From contig JAEUHC010000019.1 in the NCBI GenBank assembly GCA_016794785.1, positions 372,001 through 436,000 on the forward strand: a DNA stretch of 64,000 nucleotides, read 5' to 3'. This document shows, piece after piece, positions 17,784 to 24,962 of the stretch (positions within the stretch are counted from its first letter, which is position 1; the number at the start of each line of letters is the position of its first letter). Both the position numbers and the translations under genes were made by a program. The notes beneath the pieces are model-generated. The model was not told where the DNA came from and ran no database searches. It saw only the letters and a program-made list of their open reading frames with translations. The DNA is from Opitutaceae bacterium (lineage in GTDB: Bacteria > Verrucomicrobiota > Verrucomicrobiia > Opitutales > Opitutaceae).

Positions 17784-20188
17784 TCCTTGGTGGCGGCCAC
17801 GGCGGCCGGTTTGGCGCGCGGCGGGTCGATGCGGAGCATGCTGCCGGGGGCGAGAATGTGCGGGATGGGTTCGCCGCCCTGCATCAGCGTGACGGAGCAA
17901 GCGAGGGTCTTGCGCAGCCCGAGCGGGGCCTTGGCGGTGGTCACGAGTTCAAACACGGCCTGCTTGCTGTCCTTGGTGATCTCGACGGGCTGGGCGGTAA
18001 CTTCGTCGGGCAGGCCGATGAGGCGCGCGAGGGCGGTGCCTTCGAACGGCACTTTCTGATCGAGCGTGCAGACGACCCTGGCCGTGGCGCCGCGCTCGAC
18101 CTTGGTGAAATCGATTTTGCCGATGACGAAGGGCGCGGCGACATCGAGCGTGGCGAGCTGCGACGAGGCGAAGGCCGTGCCGCCCTTCACCGGGGCCCCG
18201 CCGATGACGGCGATGCGCGCGGTGCGGATATCGGCGCGCGCGGTGGCGTTGAGTTTGTAGATGGCCGAGGTGGCGCCCTTGGGAATCACGACCTCGGGCT
18301 GCGAGCTGACGCCGGAGGGGTTGAGGATCATCTTCAACGTGATCGGCTCGTCAAAGCCCGCAGCGCGCTCGACGGTGATGGGCAGCGCCATCTCGCCGCC
18401 CTGCACGAGCGGGACCTTGGGCTCGGTGATCGCGATCTTGAAAGGCAGCTCCTCGACGACCGCCGCGGCCATGCGATCGACTTCGGAACGGACATAGACG
18501 GTGTCGTTCTGGATGCGCACCCACTCGACGTTGTGGCGAAAGCGCGACTCGGGCGCGGCCTCATTGGCGGCCGCCGGAATCACGCGCGGCCGGACGAGCC
18601 CGCCGCCGATCGGGGCATCGGCGGCGGCTTCAAACAACACGATCGTCGAGGTGAGGTTGGCGGGCACGAGGTCGGAGGTGGCGGTGATGCCGGGAGGCAG
18701 GCCATCGAAGGCGAGGCGGAGATCCTGGTTAAACCCGTCGCGGGCGATGTTCAACAGCACGGCGAAACGGTTGCCGCGCGCGACCGCGGGCGATTTGCGC
18801 GTCTCATAGTCGTAGCGCGCGGTGTCGGGGACCGAGAGCACGAGCGCCGGGCGGACCTCGGCGATCTCGAGGCGAAACGTGTGGAGCGGCCCGCTCCGGC
18901 CGAGCTGGTCGGCGATCTTCACGGTGTAGGCGCCGTCCTCGGGGATGCGGACGCGCACGGTGCTGTCGGGCTGGCCGGCGGAGTCGTCGTTGGAGCCGAG
19001 GCTGTTGCCCTTGGGACCGAGCACGGTGAGCACGGAGTCGAGCGGCGAGCCGAGGCGGCGCGCGAAAATGGTGAAGTCGAGGTGTTGGTCCTTCTTGGCG
19101 GTGAAGCGGAGGAAGGCCGCCTCGCCCTTGGTGGCGAGCACGCCGTCGAAGGCGAATGGCGCGGGCTGATTGAGCAGCGGGGCCTGCGCCGCCGTGCTCG
19201 CGGGCTTCACATCGCGGACGGCTGGCAGATCGGACACGCGGACCCAGTTGGGCGAGGGCGCGGTGCCGTCGCGCTCGGCGATGACGCCGTGGCGCGCGCC
19301 GGCCTTTTCCGGCAGCCTCAGCGTCTGGGTGAAATCGCCCGCCGGGTCGCCGAGGAAGGTGGCTGCGAGAATCTCGCCGGGGCGGCCGCCGAGGGGAAAC
19401 ACCGCCGCGGGCCGCGGAAAGGTGCCGATGTGCAGACGGTAGGCGTGGCCGTTGCCGGCATAGACGACGTCGCGGACTTGGATGGTGTAGTTGCCGTCGG
19501 CCGGGACGAGGAGGGAGGCGAAGCCATCGTGGCCGAGGAGTGGCGAGTCGTCGGCGGTCGCCATGATTTTGCCGGCGGCATCGCGGATTGTGAGGATCGG
19601 ATCAAACATCGTGCGGCCAAGGCGCGCGCCCTCGATCTCGACGGAGAGGCGCTGGCCGGCGCGGGCGGTGACGCTGAACCAATCGGTGTCCTCGGCGAGG
19701 ATGATGCCGTGCACGGTGGTCCCGAGCGGGACGGGCTGGGCCTTGGCGGCGGTGTCGTTGTTTTCCTTTTCGTCGAGGGACGGCAGCGGGCCGACGTAGA
19801 AAAGCCGCAGCGACGAGAGGCCGCTTGCGGTGCGGAGCCGGAGCGCGTGCTCGCCGAGGCGGCAGTCGGCTGCGATGCGCACGCGGGCCTTCACGACCCG
19901 CTCGGCGGTCTCGGTGATGGATTCGACGGCGAGTCCGGCGTCGTAGAAAAAAATCTCCTGCACATCCGCGAGCCGGTCGCCGCGGAGCGTGAGGACGACG
20001 GTCGTGCCGCGCTGGCCGCCGGCAGGCGTGACGCTGGCGAAGTTGGGCGCGACGGCGAGGAGGGCGGAAGTGAAGGTGAGGGTGAGAAGAAGCGTTGCGA
20101 GTAATCGCTGGGGATGCGGCGCCCTCGCCGCGTCTTGTGAGCTGGCCGCGACGGGGGCGCCGCGGCTCCAATTGCGAGACGAAGGCAT
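17780..20188 (-). CDS. Secreted PPC-domain protein (pre-peptidase C-terminal repeats)
   Basis: An 802-residue exported protein. After a signal peptide (LLATLLLTLTFTSALLAVA) it has an IPT/TIG-like start (FASVTPAGGQRGTTVVLTL) and at least two PPC beta-sandwich modules (DWFSVTARAGQRLSVEIEG, and later FLRFTAKKDQHLDFTIFAR). No catalytic domain is visible. It stands between DUF1501 (5 bp) and PSD1 (4-bp overlap), the usual composition of these cassettes. The N-terminal region before the hydrophobic core is encoded by a palindromic element (20111-20170). Role unknown; likely extracellular or periplasmic. Confidence 0.87.
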   Translation of the reverse strand: MPSSRNWSRGAPVAASSQDAARAPHPQRLLATLLLTLTFTSALLAVAPNFASVTPAGGQRGTTVVLTLRGDRLADVQEIFFYDAGLAVESITETAERVVKARVRIAADCRLGEHALRLRTASGLSSLRLFYVGPLPSLDEKENNDTAAKAQPVPLGTTVHGIILAEDTDWFSVTARAGQRLSVEIEGARLGRTMFDPILTIRDAAGKIMATADDSPLLGHDGFASLLVPADGNYTIQVRDVVYAGNGHAYRLHIGTFPRPAAVFPLGGRPGEILAATFLGDPAGDFTQTLRLPEKAGARHGVIAERDGTAPSPNWVRVSDLPAVRDVKPASTAAQAPLLNQPAPFAFDGVLATKGEAAFLRFTAKKDQHLDFTIFARRLGSPLDSVLTVLGPKGNSLGSNDDSAGQPDSTVRVRIPEDGAYTVKIADQLGRSGPLHTFRLEIAEVRPALVLSVPDTARYDYETRKSPAVARGNRFAVLLNIARDGFNQDLRLAFDGLPPGITATSDLVPANLTSTIVLFEAAADAPIGGGLVRPRVIPAAANEAAPESRFRHNVEWVRIQNDTVYVRSEVDRMAAAVVEELPFKIAITEPKVPLVQGGEMALPITVERAAGFDEPITLKMILNPSGVSSQPEVVIPKGATSAIYKLNATARADIRTARIAVIGGAPVKGGTAFASSQLATLDVAAPFVIGKIDFTKVERGATARVVCTLDQKVPFEGTALARLIGLPDEVTAQPVEITKDSKQAVFELVTTAKAPLGLRKTLACSVTLMQGGEPIPHILAPGSMLRIDPPRAKPAAVAATKE
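20111..20170. repeat. REP-like palindrome in the N-terminal coding region of the PPC gene
   Basis: An inverted repeat of about 60 bp built on GGGCGCCGCGGCTCCA and its complement GCGGCGCCCTCGCCGCG. It encodes residues 7-26 of the PPC protein, ahead of the signal-peptide core. Two shorter relatives lie in the beta-propeller gene at 23512-23543 and 23994-24018. Confidence 0.75.
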
Positions 20189-20193
20189 GAGAC

Positions 20194-21513
20194 TCAGGCG
20201 AGCAGGTCCTTCACGACGTGGCCGTCCTTCACGATCGCCTGCGGGCGGCCGCCGGGGGTCATGAGGGTCTTGTCCGGATCGATGCCGATCTGGTGGAAGA
20301 GGGTCGCGGCGTAATCCTCGACGCTCAGCGGATCGGAATCGGGCTCGCCGCCAGTGGCATCGGAGGAGCCGTGGACGTAGCCGCGCTTCATGCCGCCGCC
20401 GGCGAGGGCGATGCTGAAGACCTTGGGCCAGTGGTCGCGGCCGGCGGTGCCGTTGATCTTCGGCGTGCGGCCGAACTCGGTGTTGACGACGACGAGCGTC
20501 GAATCGAGCAGGCCGCGCTCGTCGAGATCACGGATGAGGGCGGCGTAGGCCTTGTCGAAGTTGGGCATCAGGCGGCCGTTGGCGGCCTTGATGTTGTCGT
20601 GGTGATCCCAGCCGCCGTAGGTGAGGGAGACGAAGCGCACGCCGGCCTCGACGAGGCGGCGGGCGAGCAGCATGCGCTGGCCGGCCTGGTTGCGGCCGTA
20701 GCGGTCGCGGAGCGCGGCGGGCTCGGCCTTGATGTCGAAGGCGGCGCGGGCCTGCTCCGAGCTGATCATGGCGTAGGCGCGCTGGTAGAAGGAATCCATG
20801 CCGTCGAGCGCGTCGGACTTTTCGAGGGCGCTGAAGTGGGCGTCCACCACGGAGCGCATCTCGCGGCGCTGGGCGAACCGGCGCTCGTCGATGCCGCCGG
20901 GCAGCGTGAGATCGCGGACGGTGAAGTTGTCGTTGGCCGGATCACTGCCGAGGGCAAAGGCGCCGAACGCGGAGCCGAGGTAGCCGGTGCCGGCGTAGGG
21001 CGTGGTCTGGTTGGGAATGAGGACGTAGGGCGGGAGGTGGTTGCGCTCGCCGAGCTCGTGCGCGACGACGCTGCCCATGCTCGGGTAGGCGATCGCGGGG
21101 CTGGGGCGGTAGCCGGTGAACATCGAGTGCGTGCCGCGCTCGTGGGCGGCCTCGCCATGCGTCATCGAGCGCACGACGGTAATCTTGTCGGCGATCTGGG
21201 CGGTCTCCTTCAGGTTTTCGGAAAACTGCACGCCGTCGATCTTGGTGCGGATGGCCTCGAGCGGGCCGCGGTATTCGATCGGCGAGCCGACCTTGGGGTC
21301 AAACGACTCCTGGTGCGACATGCCGCCGGGCAGGTAGATGTTGATGACGGATTTTGCCTTGCCGGCGGACGGACCGAGCTGGCGGGCGGTGGCGGCCCGC
21401 GCCTCGGTGCGAAACAGATCGGTCATGGTCAAGCCGACGGTGCCGAGCAGACCGACGTAGAGAAATTCGCGGCGATTGGGGTGCCACGGAGCGTGGGGCG
21501 GGGGTTGTTGCAT
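20194..21513 (-). CDS. DUF1501 domain protein, Tat-type signal
   Basis: A 439-residue protein of the DUF1501 family, which is related to sulfatase/alkaline-phosphatase folds. The N-terminus carries a twin-arginine-like signal (NRREFLYVGLLGTVGLTMTD). Family motifs are present: GGMSHQESFDPK, EAAHERGTHSMFTGYRPSPA and VVVNTEFGRTPKINGTAGRDHW. It is the first gene of the four-gene cassette (DUF1501-PPC-PSD1-WD40), all within 5 bp of each other or overlapping. No biochemical function is established for the family. Confidence 0.93.
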   Translation of the reverse strand: MQQPPPHAPWHPNRREFLYVGLLGTVGLTMTDLFRTEARAATARQLGPSAGKAKSVINIYLPGGMSHQESFDPKVGSPIEYRGPLEAIRTKIDGVQFSENLKETAQIADKITVVRSMTHGEAAHERGTHSMFTGYRPSPAIAYPSMGSVVAHELGERNHLPPYVLIPNQTTPYAGTGYLGSAFGAFALGSDPANDNFTVRDLTLPGGIDERRFAQRREMRSVVDAHFSALEKSDALDGMDSFYQRAYAMISSEQARAAFDIKAEPAALRDRYGRNQAGQRMLLARRLVEAGVRFVSLTYGGWDHHDNIKAANGRLMPNFDKAYAALIRDLDERGLLDSTLVVVNTEFGRTPKINGTAGRDHWPKVFSIALAGGGMKRGYVHGSSDATGGEPDSDPLSVEDYAATLFHQIGIDPDKTLMTPGGRPQAIVKDGHVVKDLLA

Positions 21514-21600
21514 GCGGTGGGGTGCGACCGGGCAGAGACGCCGGGGCCGGCCTGAGGTATCAACACGGTTTTCGGCGGGAGGTCGAGACCGGCGGCGAAA

Positions 21601-21677
21601 GCAGGGCGGGTCTTTGACTCGCTCTCGGTGCGGACACTAAAAGCGTGAAAGGGCGGGTCACAGACCCGCCCTACTGC
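21601..21677. repeat. REP-like element between modA and the cassette, supplying the modA stop codon
   Basis: Arms GCAGGGCGGGTCT and AGACCCGCCCTACTGC flank a central spacer. On the minus strand the TAG at the edge of the element is the stop codon of modA (21671-21673). It is the same family as the element at 17672-17741 and marks the other junction of the inserted cassette. Confidence 0.85.
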
Positions 21678-22459
21678 ATCAGGCGAAATCCGTAACGCTC
21701 GAACACCGCGCGGGCGGCCGGGGTGCGCAGGAAGGCGAGGTAGCGGACGGCGGCGGGATTGGCCGCGCCGCGCGTGGTGAGCACCGCGCCTTGCTCAAGG
21801 GGGGCGTGCAGGTGCGCGGGCAGCTCGGCCCAGCGGCCGGTGTCGCGCGAGGGCGGCGCGCCCAGCACGAGGGCGAGGGCGACGATCCCGGCATCGGCGT
21901 GGCCGGTCTGCACAAACTGCGCGGCCTGGGCGATGTTGTCGCCGAGGACGAGTTTCGGCTGCGCGTCGGCCCAGACGCCGAGTTTTTCCAAGGTCTCGCG
22001 CGCGGCGCGGCCGTAGGGCGCGTGCGCGGGATTGGCGATCGCGAGCCGGCGCACCTGCGCGCTGCGCACGAGGCCGGCGAGATCGGCTTTGGGGTCGAGG
22101 TCGGCGCGGGTGGTCCAGACGACGAGCCGGCCGATGCCGTAGAGGGTGAGGCTCTTTTCGTCCGCCGCGCCGGCGGCGATCAACGCGCGGGGGTAGGAGA
22201 GATCGGCGGAGAGGAAGACGTCGAACGGCGCGCCGTGCGTGATCTGGGCGAAGAAGTTGCCCGATGAGCCGGTCGTGACGCGCAGCGCGGTCTGCGGCTC
22301 GAGCTTGGCGAACTCGGCGTGCAGCGCCGGCAGGCAGAACACGAGGTCACTCGCGGCGGCAACGGCGACGGATTGACTGGTTCCGCTGGCTTCAGCCGGC
22401 AATCGGAGCCACAACCCGAGGCCGAGCAGCGCGACGAGAACTCGCGCAGGCGCGCTCAC
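21671..22459 (-). CDS. modA: Molybdate ABC transporter substrate-binding protein ModA
   Basis: A 262-residue periplasmic oxyanion-binding protein. Typical ModA features are AAASDLVFCLPALHAEF after the signal peptide, TGSSGNFFAQITHGAPFDVFLSAD (anion-binding residues) and the late HADAGIVALALVL region. The GTG at 22459 overlaps the stop of the CusF-like gene (GTGA), so coupling supports this start. Its permease gene modB lies 8 kb downstream on the same strand, beyond the DUF1501/PSD1 cassette. The stop codon is part of a palindromic repeat. Confidence 0.92.
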   Translation of the reverse strand: MSAPARVLVALLGLGLWLRLPAEASGTSQSVAVAAASDLVFCLPALHAEFAKLEPQTALRVTTGSSGNFFAQITHGAPFDVFLSADLSYPRALIAAGAADEKSLTLYGIGRLVVWTTRADLDPKADLAGLVRSAQVRRLAIANPAHAPYGRAARETLEKLGVWADAQPKLVLGDNIAQAAQFVQTGHADAGIVALALVLGAPPSRDTGRWAELPAHLHAPLEQGAVLTTRGAANPAAVRYLAFLRTPAARAVFERYGFRLMQ

Positions 22460-22791
22460 TTCGCGGGCTTGGCCGCGGCGGGCTTCACGTTTTCCAGCAT
22501 CCATTCCCGGCCTTGGCGCGACATGAGGCCGGTGATGGCGTCGCCGGCCTTGAAGGCCTTGAGTGTGGCGGCGTCCACCTTGAACATCATGGTCATCGCC
22601 CGCATCACGCCCGGGATTTCCTCGTGCTTCACCATGAAGCCCGACTGCTCCACCATGACGGAAGTGATGACGCCGCGCAGCGGATGGCGGGCGGGCGCGG
22701 CGGATTTCTCCGCGGGCTTGGACTCGGCGGCGAGGCCGGCGACCGGCGCGAGGGCCAGCGCGAACAGGGAAAGGAGCAGGGAGGGTTTCAT
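22456..22791 (-). CDS. CusF-like periplasmic copper-binding protein
   Basis: A 111-residue exported protein with a signal peptide (MKPSLLLSLFALALAPVAGL) and a single small beta-barrel domain of CusF type: RGVITSVMVEQSGFMVKHEE, then a Met-rich strand (M63, M66, M68, M69), then DAATLKAFKAGDAI. In CusF, copper is held by one His, two Met and a Trp. A His and several Met are present here, but the Trp is not obvious. It overlaps modA by 4 bp and follows the Cys-rich propeller gene by 8 bp, so it belongs to a metal-related operon. Confidence 0.82.
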   Translation of the reverse strand: MKPSLLLSLFALALAPVAGLAAESKPAEKSAAPARHPLRGVITSVMVEQSGFMVKHEEIPGVMRAMTMMFKVDAATLKAFKAGDAITGLMSRQGREWMLENVKPAAAKPAK

Positions 22792-22799
22792 CGGCCGGA

Positions 22800-24050
22800 C
22801 TATGGGCGGGAAAGGCCGGCGGGGTCGAGTTCGACTGTGCGGACTTGGTTGGGCGTGCCGGCTTGGGTAAACGACAGGACCACGCGGCCGCCGGGGCGCA
22901 GCGCCGCGCGCGGGAAGCCGCTGGCGCGCGCCTGCGTGGTGTCGGCGACGAGACGGGGCGCGCAGAGCGCGCCGTCGGGAAACAGCCGGCGCGCGTAGAG
23001 TCCCGCGGCGTTGTCCGCGGAGGCGATCTCGATCCAGAGGAAAAGGGCGGACTGGTCCGCGAGCACCACGGTCTCGACGCGGCCGAGCGGGCGGCCGAGG
23101 TCGAGGCGCACGGCCGGGCCGAGCTCCCGGGTGGCGGCGGTGGCGTGGCGGGCCTGGACCTTGGCCACGCCGTCGGCCGCAGTGAACCAGGCGACGGCAA
23201 ACGCGTCGCCCCGGGCATCGGCCGCGGGACCGTTGACCGGGCAGGCGGCGATTTTCCAGCGGTCGTTGCCGAGGGGCTTTGACGGCGAGAACGCGCGGCT
23301 CGCGAGATCGAAGAAGGTGTAGCGGTCGTCGCGGATCTCGTCCGGCGTATGGCCGCGGTAGCCGACGAGGACGCGATCGCCGGGAAGGACGGCGACCGTG
23401 TTCTGGCAGCAGGTGCAGACATCGGGATCGACCGTCCAGTCGCCGAGGGAGGACCCGTCGGGCGCGAGCAGGCGGGCGGACAACTTCATCCGTGCAGCGT
23501 GGCCGTGATCGTGGGGCGCCGCGGCGGGGGCGCCGCGGCCCCAGCTCTCGAGCCAGACGGCGAGGGTGCGGCCCGCGCTGAGCGGGGCGAGGGCGACAAA
23601 TTCGTGGCCGAGCGGAGCGGGCGTGCGCCACGTTTTTCCGCCGTCGGTGGAGCGCGAGAACCAGCCGTCGTAGCCGTGGCGGGCGGTGTCGCCGGGGATT
23701 TTCTGGAACCACTGGGCGGTCAGCGCACCGTCAGTGCCCACGCAGAGCGAGGCGAAGTCGGCCCAGTTTTCCATCAGCAGCGGGGAGCTTACGATGAGGC
23801 GCGGCGCCGTCCACGCGGCCGCGCCGGGCGCGAGGGTCGAGAGGAAGAGCGCGCGCTCACCGCCCTGCGGCGCGGGCGCGCTGTAAGTGAGAAACAGCGT
23901 GCCGTCGGGCGCGGCGGCGAGATTCGAGCACTGCGAGTCAGCGGGCGCGGGCGAGGCGAGGTCGCGGATGAACGGAGTGGCGGCAGCGCACAGCCGCGGC
24001 GAGGGCGCCGCGGCTCCAGCAAGGGCGAGAAGCAGGAGGAGTGTTTTCAA
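22800..24050 (-). CDS. Sialidase-like beta-propeller with a CxCC cysteine motif
   Basis: A 416-residue exported protein with a BNR/Asp-box propeller (STDGGKTW near residue 135) like exo-alpha-sialidases. A HDHGH cluster (180-184) and a VCTCCQ motif (212-215) inside the propeller are unusual for sialidases and suggest metal binding. The TTG at 24050 overlaps the stop of the DUF4198 gene (TTGA) and gives a good signal peptide, so I prefer it over the upstream ATG. It lies between DUF4198 and the CusF-like gene. A copper-related role is inference from motif and context; hydrolase activity is doubtful. Confidence 0.75.
   Translation of the reverse strand: MKTLLLLLALAGAAAPSPRLCAAATPFIRDLASPAPADSQCSNLAAAPDGTLFLTYSAPAPQGGERALFLSTLAPGAAAWTAPRLIVSSPLLMENWADFASLCVGTDGALTAQWFQKIPGDTARHGYDGWFSRSTDGGKTWRTPAPLGHEFVALAPLSAGRTLAVWLESWGRGAPAAAPHDHGHAARMKLSARLLAPDGSSLGDWTVDPDVCTCCQNTVAVLPGDRVLVGYRGHTPDEIRDDRYTFFDLASRAFSPSKPLGNDRWKIAACPVNGPAADARGDAFAVAWFTAADGVAKVQARHATAATRELGPAVRLDLGRPLGRVETVVLADQSALFLWIEIASADNAAGLYARRLFPDGALCAPRLVADTTQARASGFPRAALRPGGRVVLSFTQAGTPNQVRTVELDPAGLSRP
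23512..23543. repeat. Palindrome within the beta-propeller gene
   Basis: A GC-rich inverted repeat (TGGGGCGCCGCGGC against its complement) that encodes the segment WGRGAPAAAPHD next to the His cluster of the propeller protein. It belongs to the GGCGCCGCGGC repeat family also found at 20111-20170 and 23994-24018. Confidence 0.55.
23994..24018. repeat. Palindrome in the signal-peptide region of the beta-propeller gene
   Basis: CCGCGGCGAGGGCGCCGCGG followed by CTCCA, same family as the element in the PPC gene. It encodes the C-terminal half of the signal peptide (AGAAAPSPRL). Confidence 0.55.
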
Positions 24051-24850
24051 GGCGCGGGGAGCGCGAAGGTGAGGTTGCCCCAGTAGCTTTGCCAGTCGTA
24101 ACCCGGCACATCCTTGATCGGGATCATGTGGACGACGCTGATCATCCATTCGCCGGCGTGCGGGAGATCGAAGGCGATGGTGCCGTCGGCGGCGGTGCGG
24201 CCGCGGATGAGGATGAGATTCTTTTCGCGGTGGTGCCAGGCGCGGACGAGCGCGCCGGCGAGCGGCTTGTCGTCGAAGATGACACTGAACCCGAGGCGCG
24301 AGCCGGGGCGCGTGGCAAAGGGATCGGACTGCGGCACGATTTCGAGGCGCTGGCCGGTGCGGGTGGCGTAGGTGGCGTCGGACTTGTCGCCGACGCGGAC
24401 GAGGGTCTTCACGCAGCGGAGGTAGCGTTCGCGGCCGGGCTCCTTGTCCTGCTTCGCGGCCTTGCGCGCGGCGTCGATGAACTCGAGGCCGTCCTCTTCG
24501 AGGTAGCCCAGGAACTTGTCGGGCGCGAGGGTGATGGTGCTGACCGTGCTGTCGAGGGCGAGGAGGTGCGTGCCGGGTCGGGCGAGCGTGAACGGCAGCG
24601 CATCGATCGCGCGGGCGGCGGGCACGCGCGCCATCGCATCGACGGCGCCGGCGGCCGAGTAGTGGCGCAGTGCGGCGACGCGCTCCGTGCTGATCGGGCG
24701 CAACTCGCCCTCGAAGTGTTCGCCGCGGAGGACGGTGAGATTCACGGTGGCGCCGGGCGCCGCAAAGAATTTGTCCGGCTTGAGCCAGAACTCGTGGGCG
24801 GAGAGTGGCGCGAACGAGGCGAGGGAGAGGAGGGCGAGGGGGAGTTTCAT
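24047..24850 (-). CDS. DUF4198 domain protein (metal-uptake-associated periplasmic protein)
   Basis: A 267-residue exported protein with a short signal peptide ending ...APLSAHEFW, so the mature protein probably begins with an HEFW sequence. This is typical of DUF4198/NikM-like proteins that accompany metal receptors. The C-terminal half has a carboxypeptidase-like beta-sandwich (FDDKPLAGALVRAWHHREKN) and a SYWGNLTF end. The ATG at 24850 was chosen for the signal peptide. It sits 112 bp downstream of a TBDR gene and overlaps the propeller gene by 4 bp. The role is presumably metal binding or transport support. Confidence 0.85.
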   Translation of the reverse strand: MKLPLALLSLASFAPLSAHEFWLKPDKFFAAPGATVNLTVLRGEHFEGELRPISTERVAALRHYSAAGAVDAMARVPAARAIDALPFTLARPGTHLLALDSTVSTITLAPDKFLGYLEEDGLEFIDAARKAAKQDKEPGRERYLRCVKTLVRVGDKSDATYATRTGQRLEIVPQSDPFATRPGSRLGFSVIFDDKPLAGALVRAWHHREKNLILIRGRTAADGTIAFDLPHAGEWMISVVHMIPIKDVPGYDWQSYWGNLTFALPAP

Positions 24851-24865
24851 GGGAAAAAGGAGTGG

Positions 24866-24951
24866 GTCACAGAGGACACCGAGCTGAGACACAGAGGGCA
24901 CGGAGGGAATCTCTGTGAACTCGGATTGGACTCTCTTCGCCCTCTGTGATC
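24866..24951. repeat. Inverted repeat between the TBDR and DUF4198 genes
   Basis: GTCACAGAGGACACCGAG and a second CACAGAGGG are matched by CCCTCTGTGAT at the other end, so the region can fold as a long imperfect hairpin. It fills most of the 112-bp gap and could attenuate transcription or stabilise mRNA ends. Confidence 0.6.
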
Positions 24952-24962
24952 ATGGGTTGAGC

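Noticed and set aside
22800..24050. Functional sialidase
   Set aside because: Only an Asp-box is clear; the arginine triad and other catalytic residues cannot be located, and the context is metal-related.
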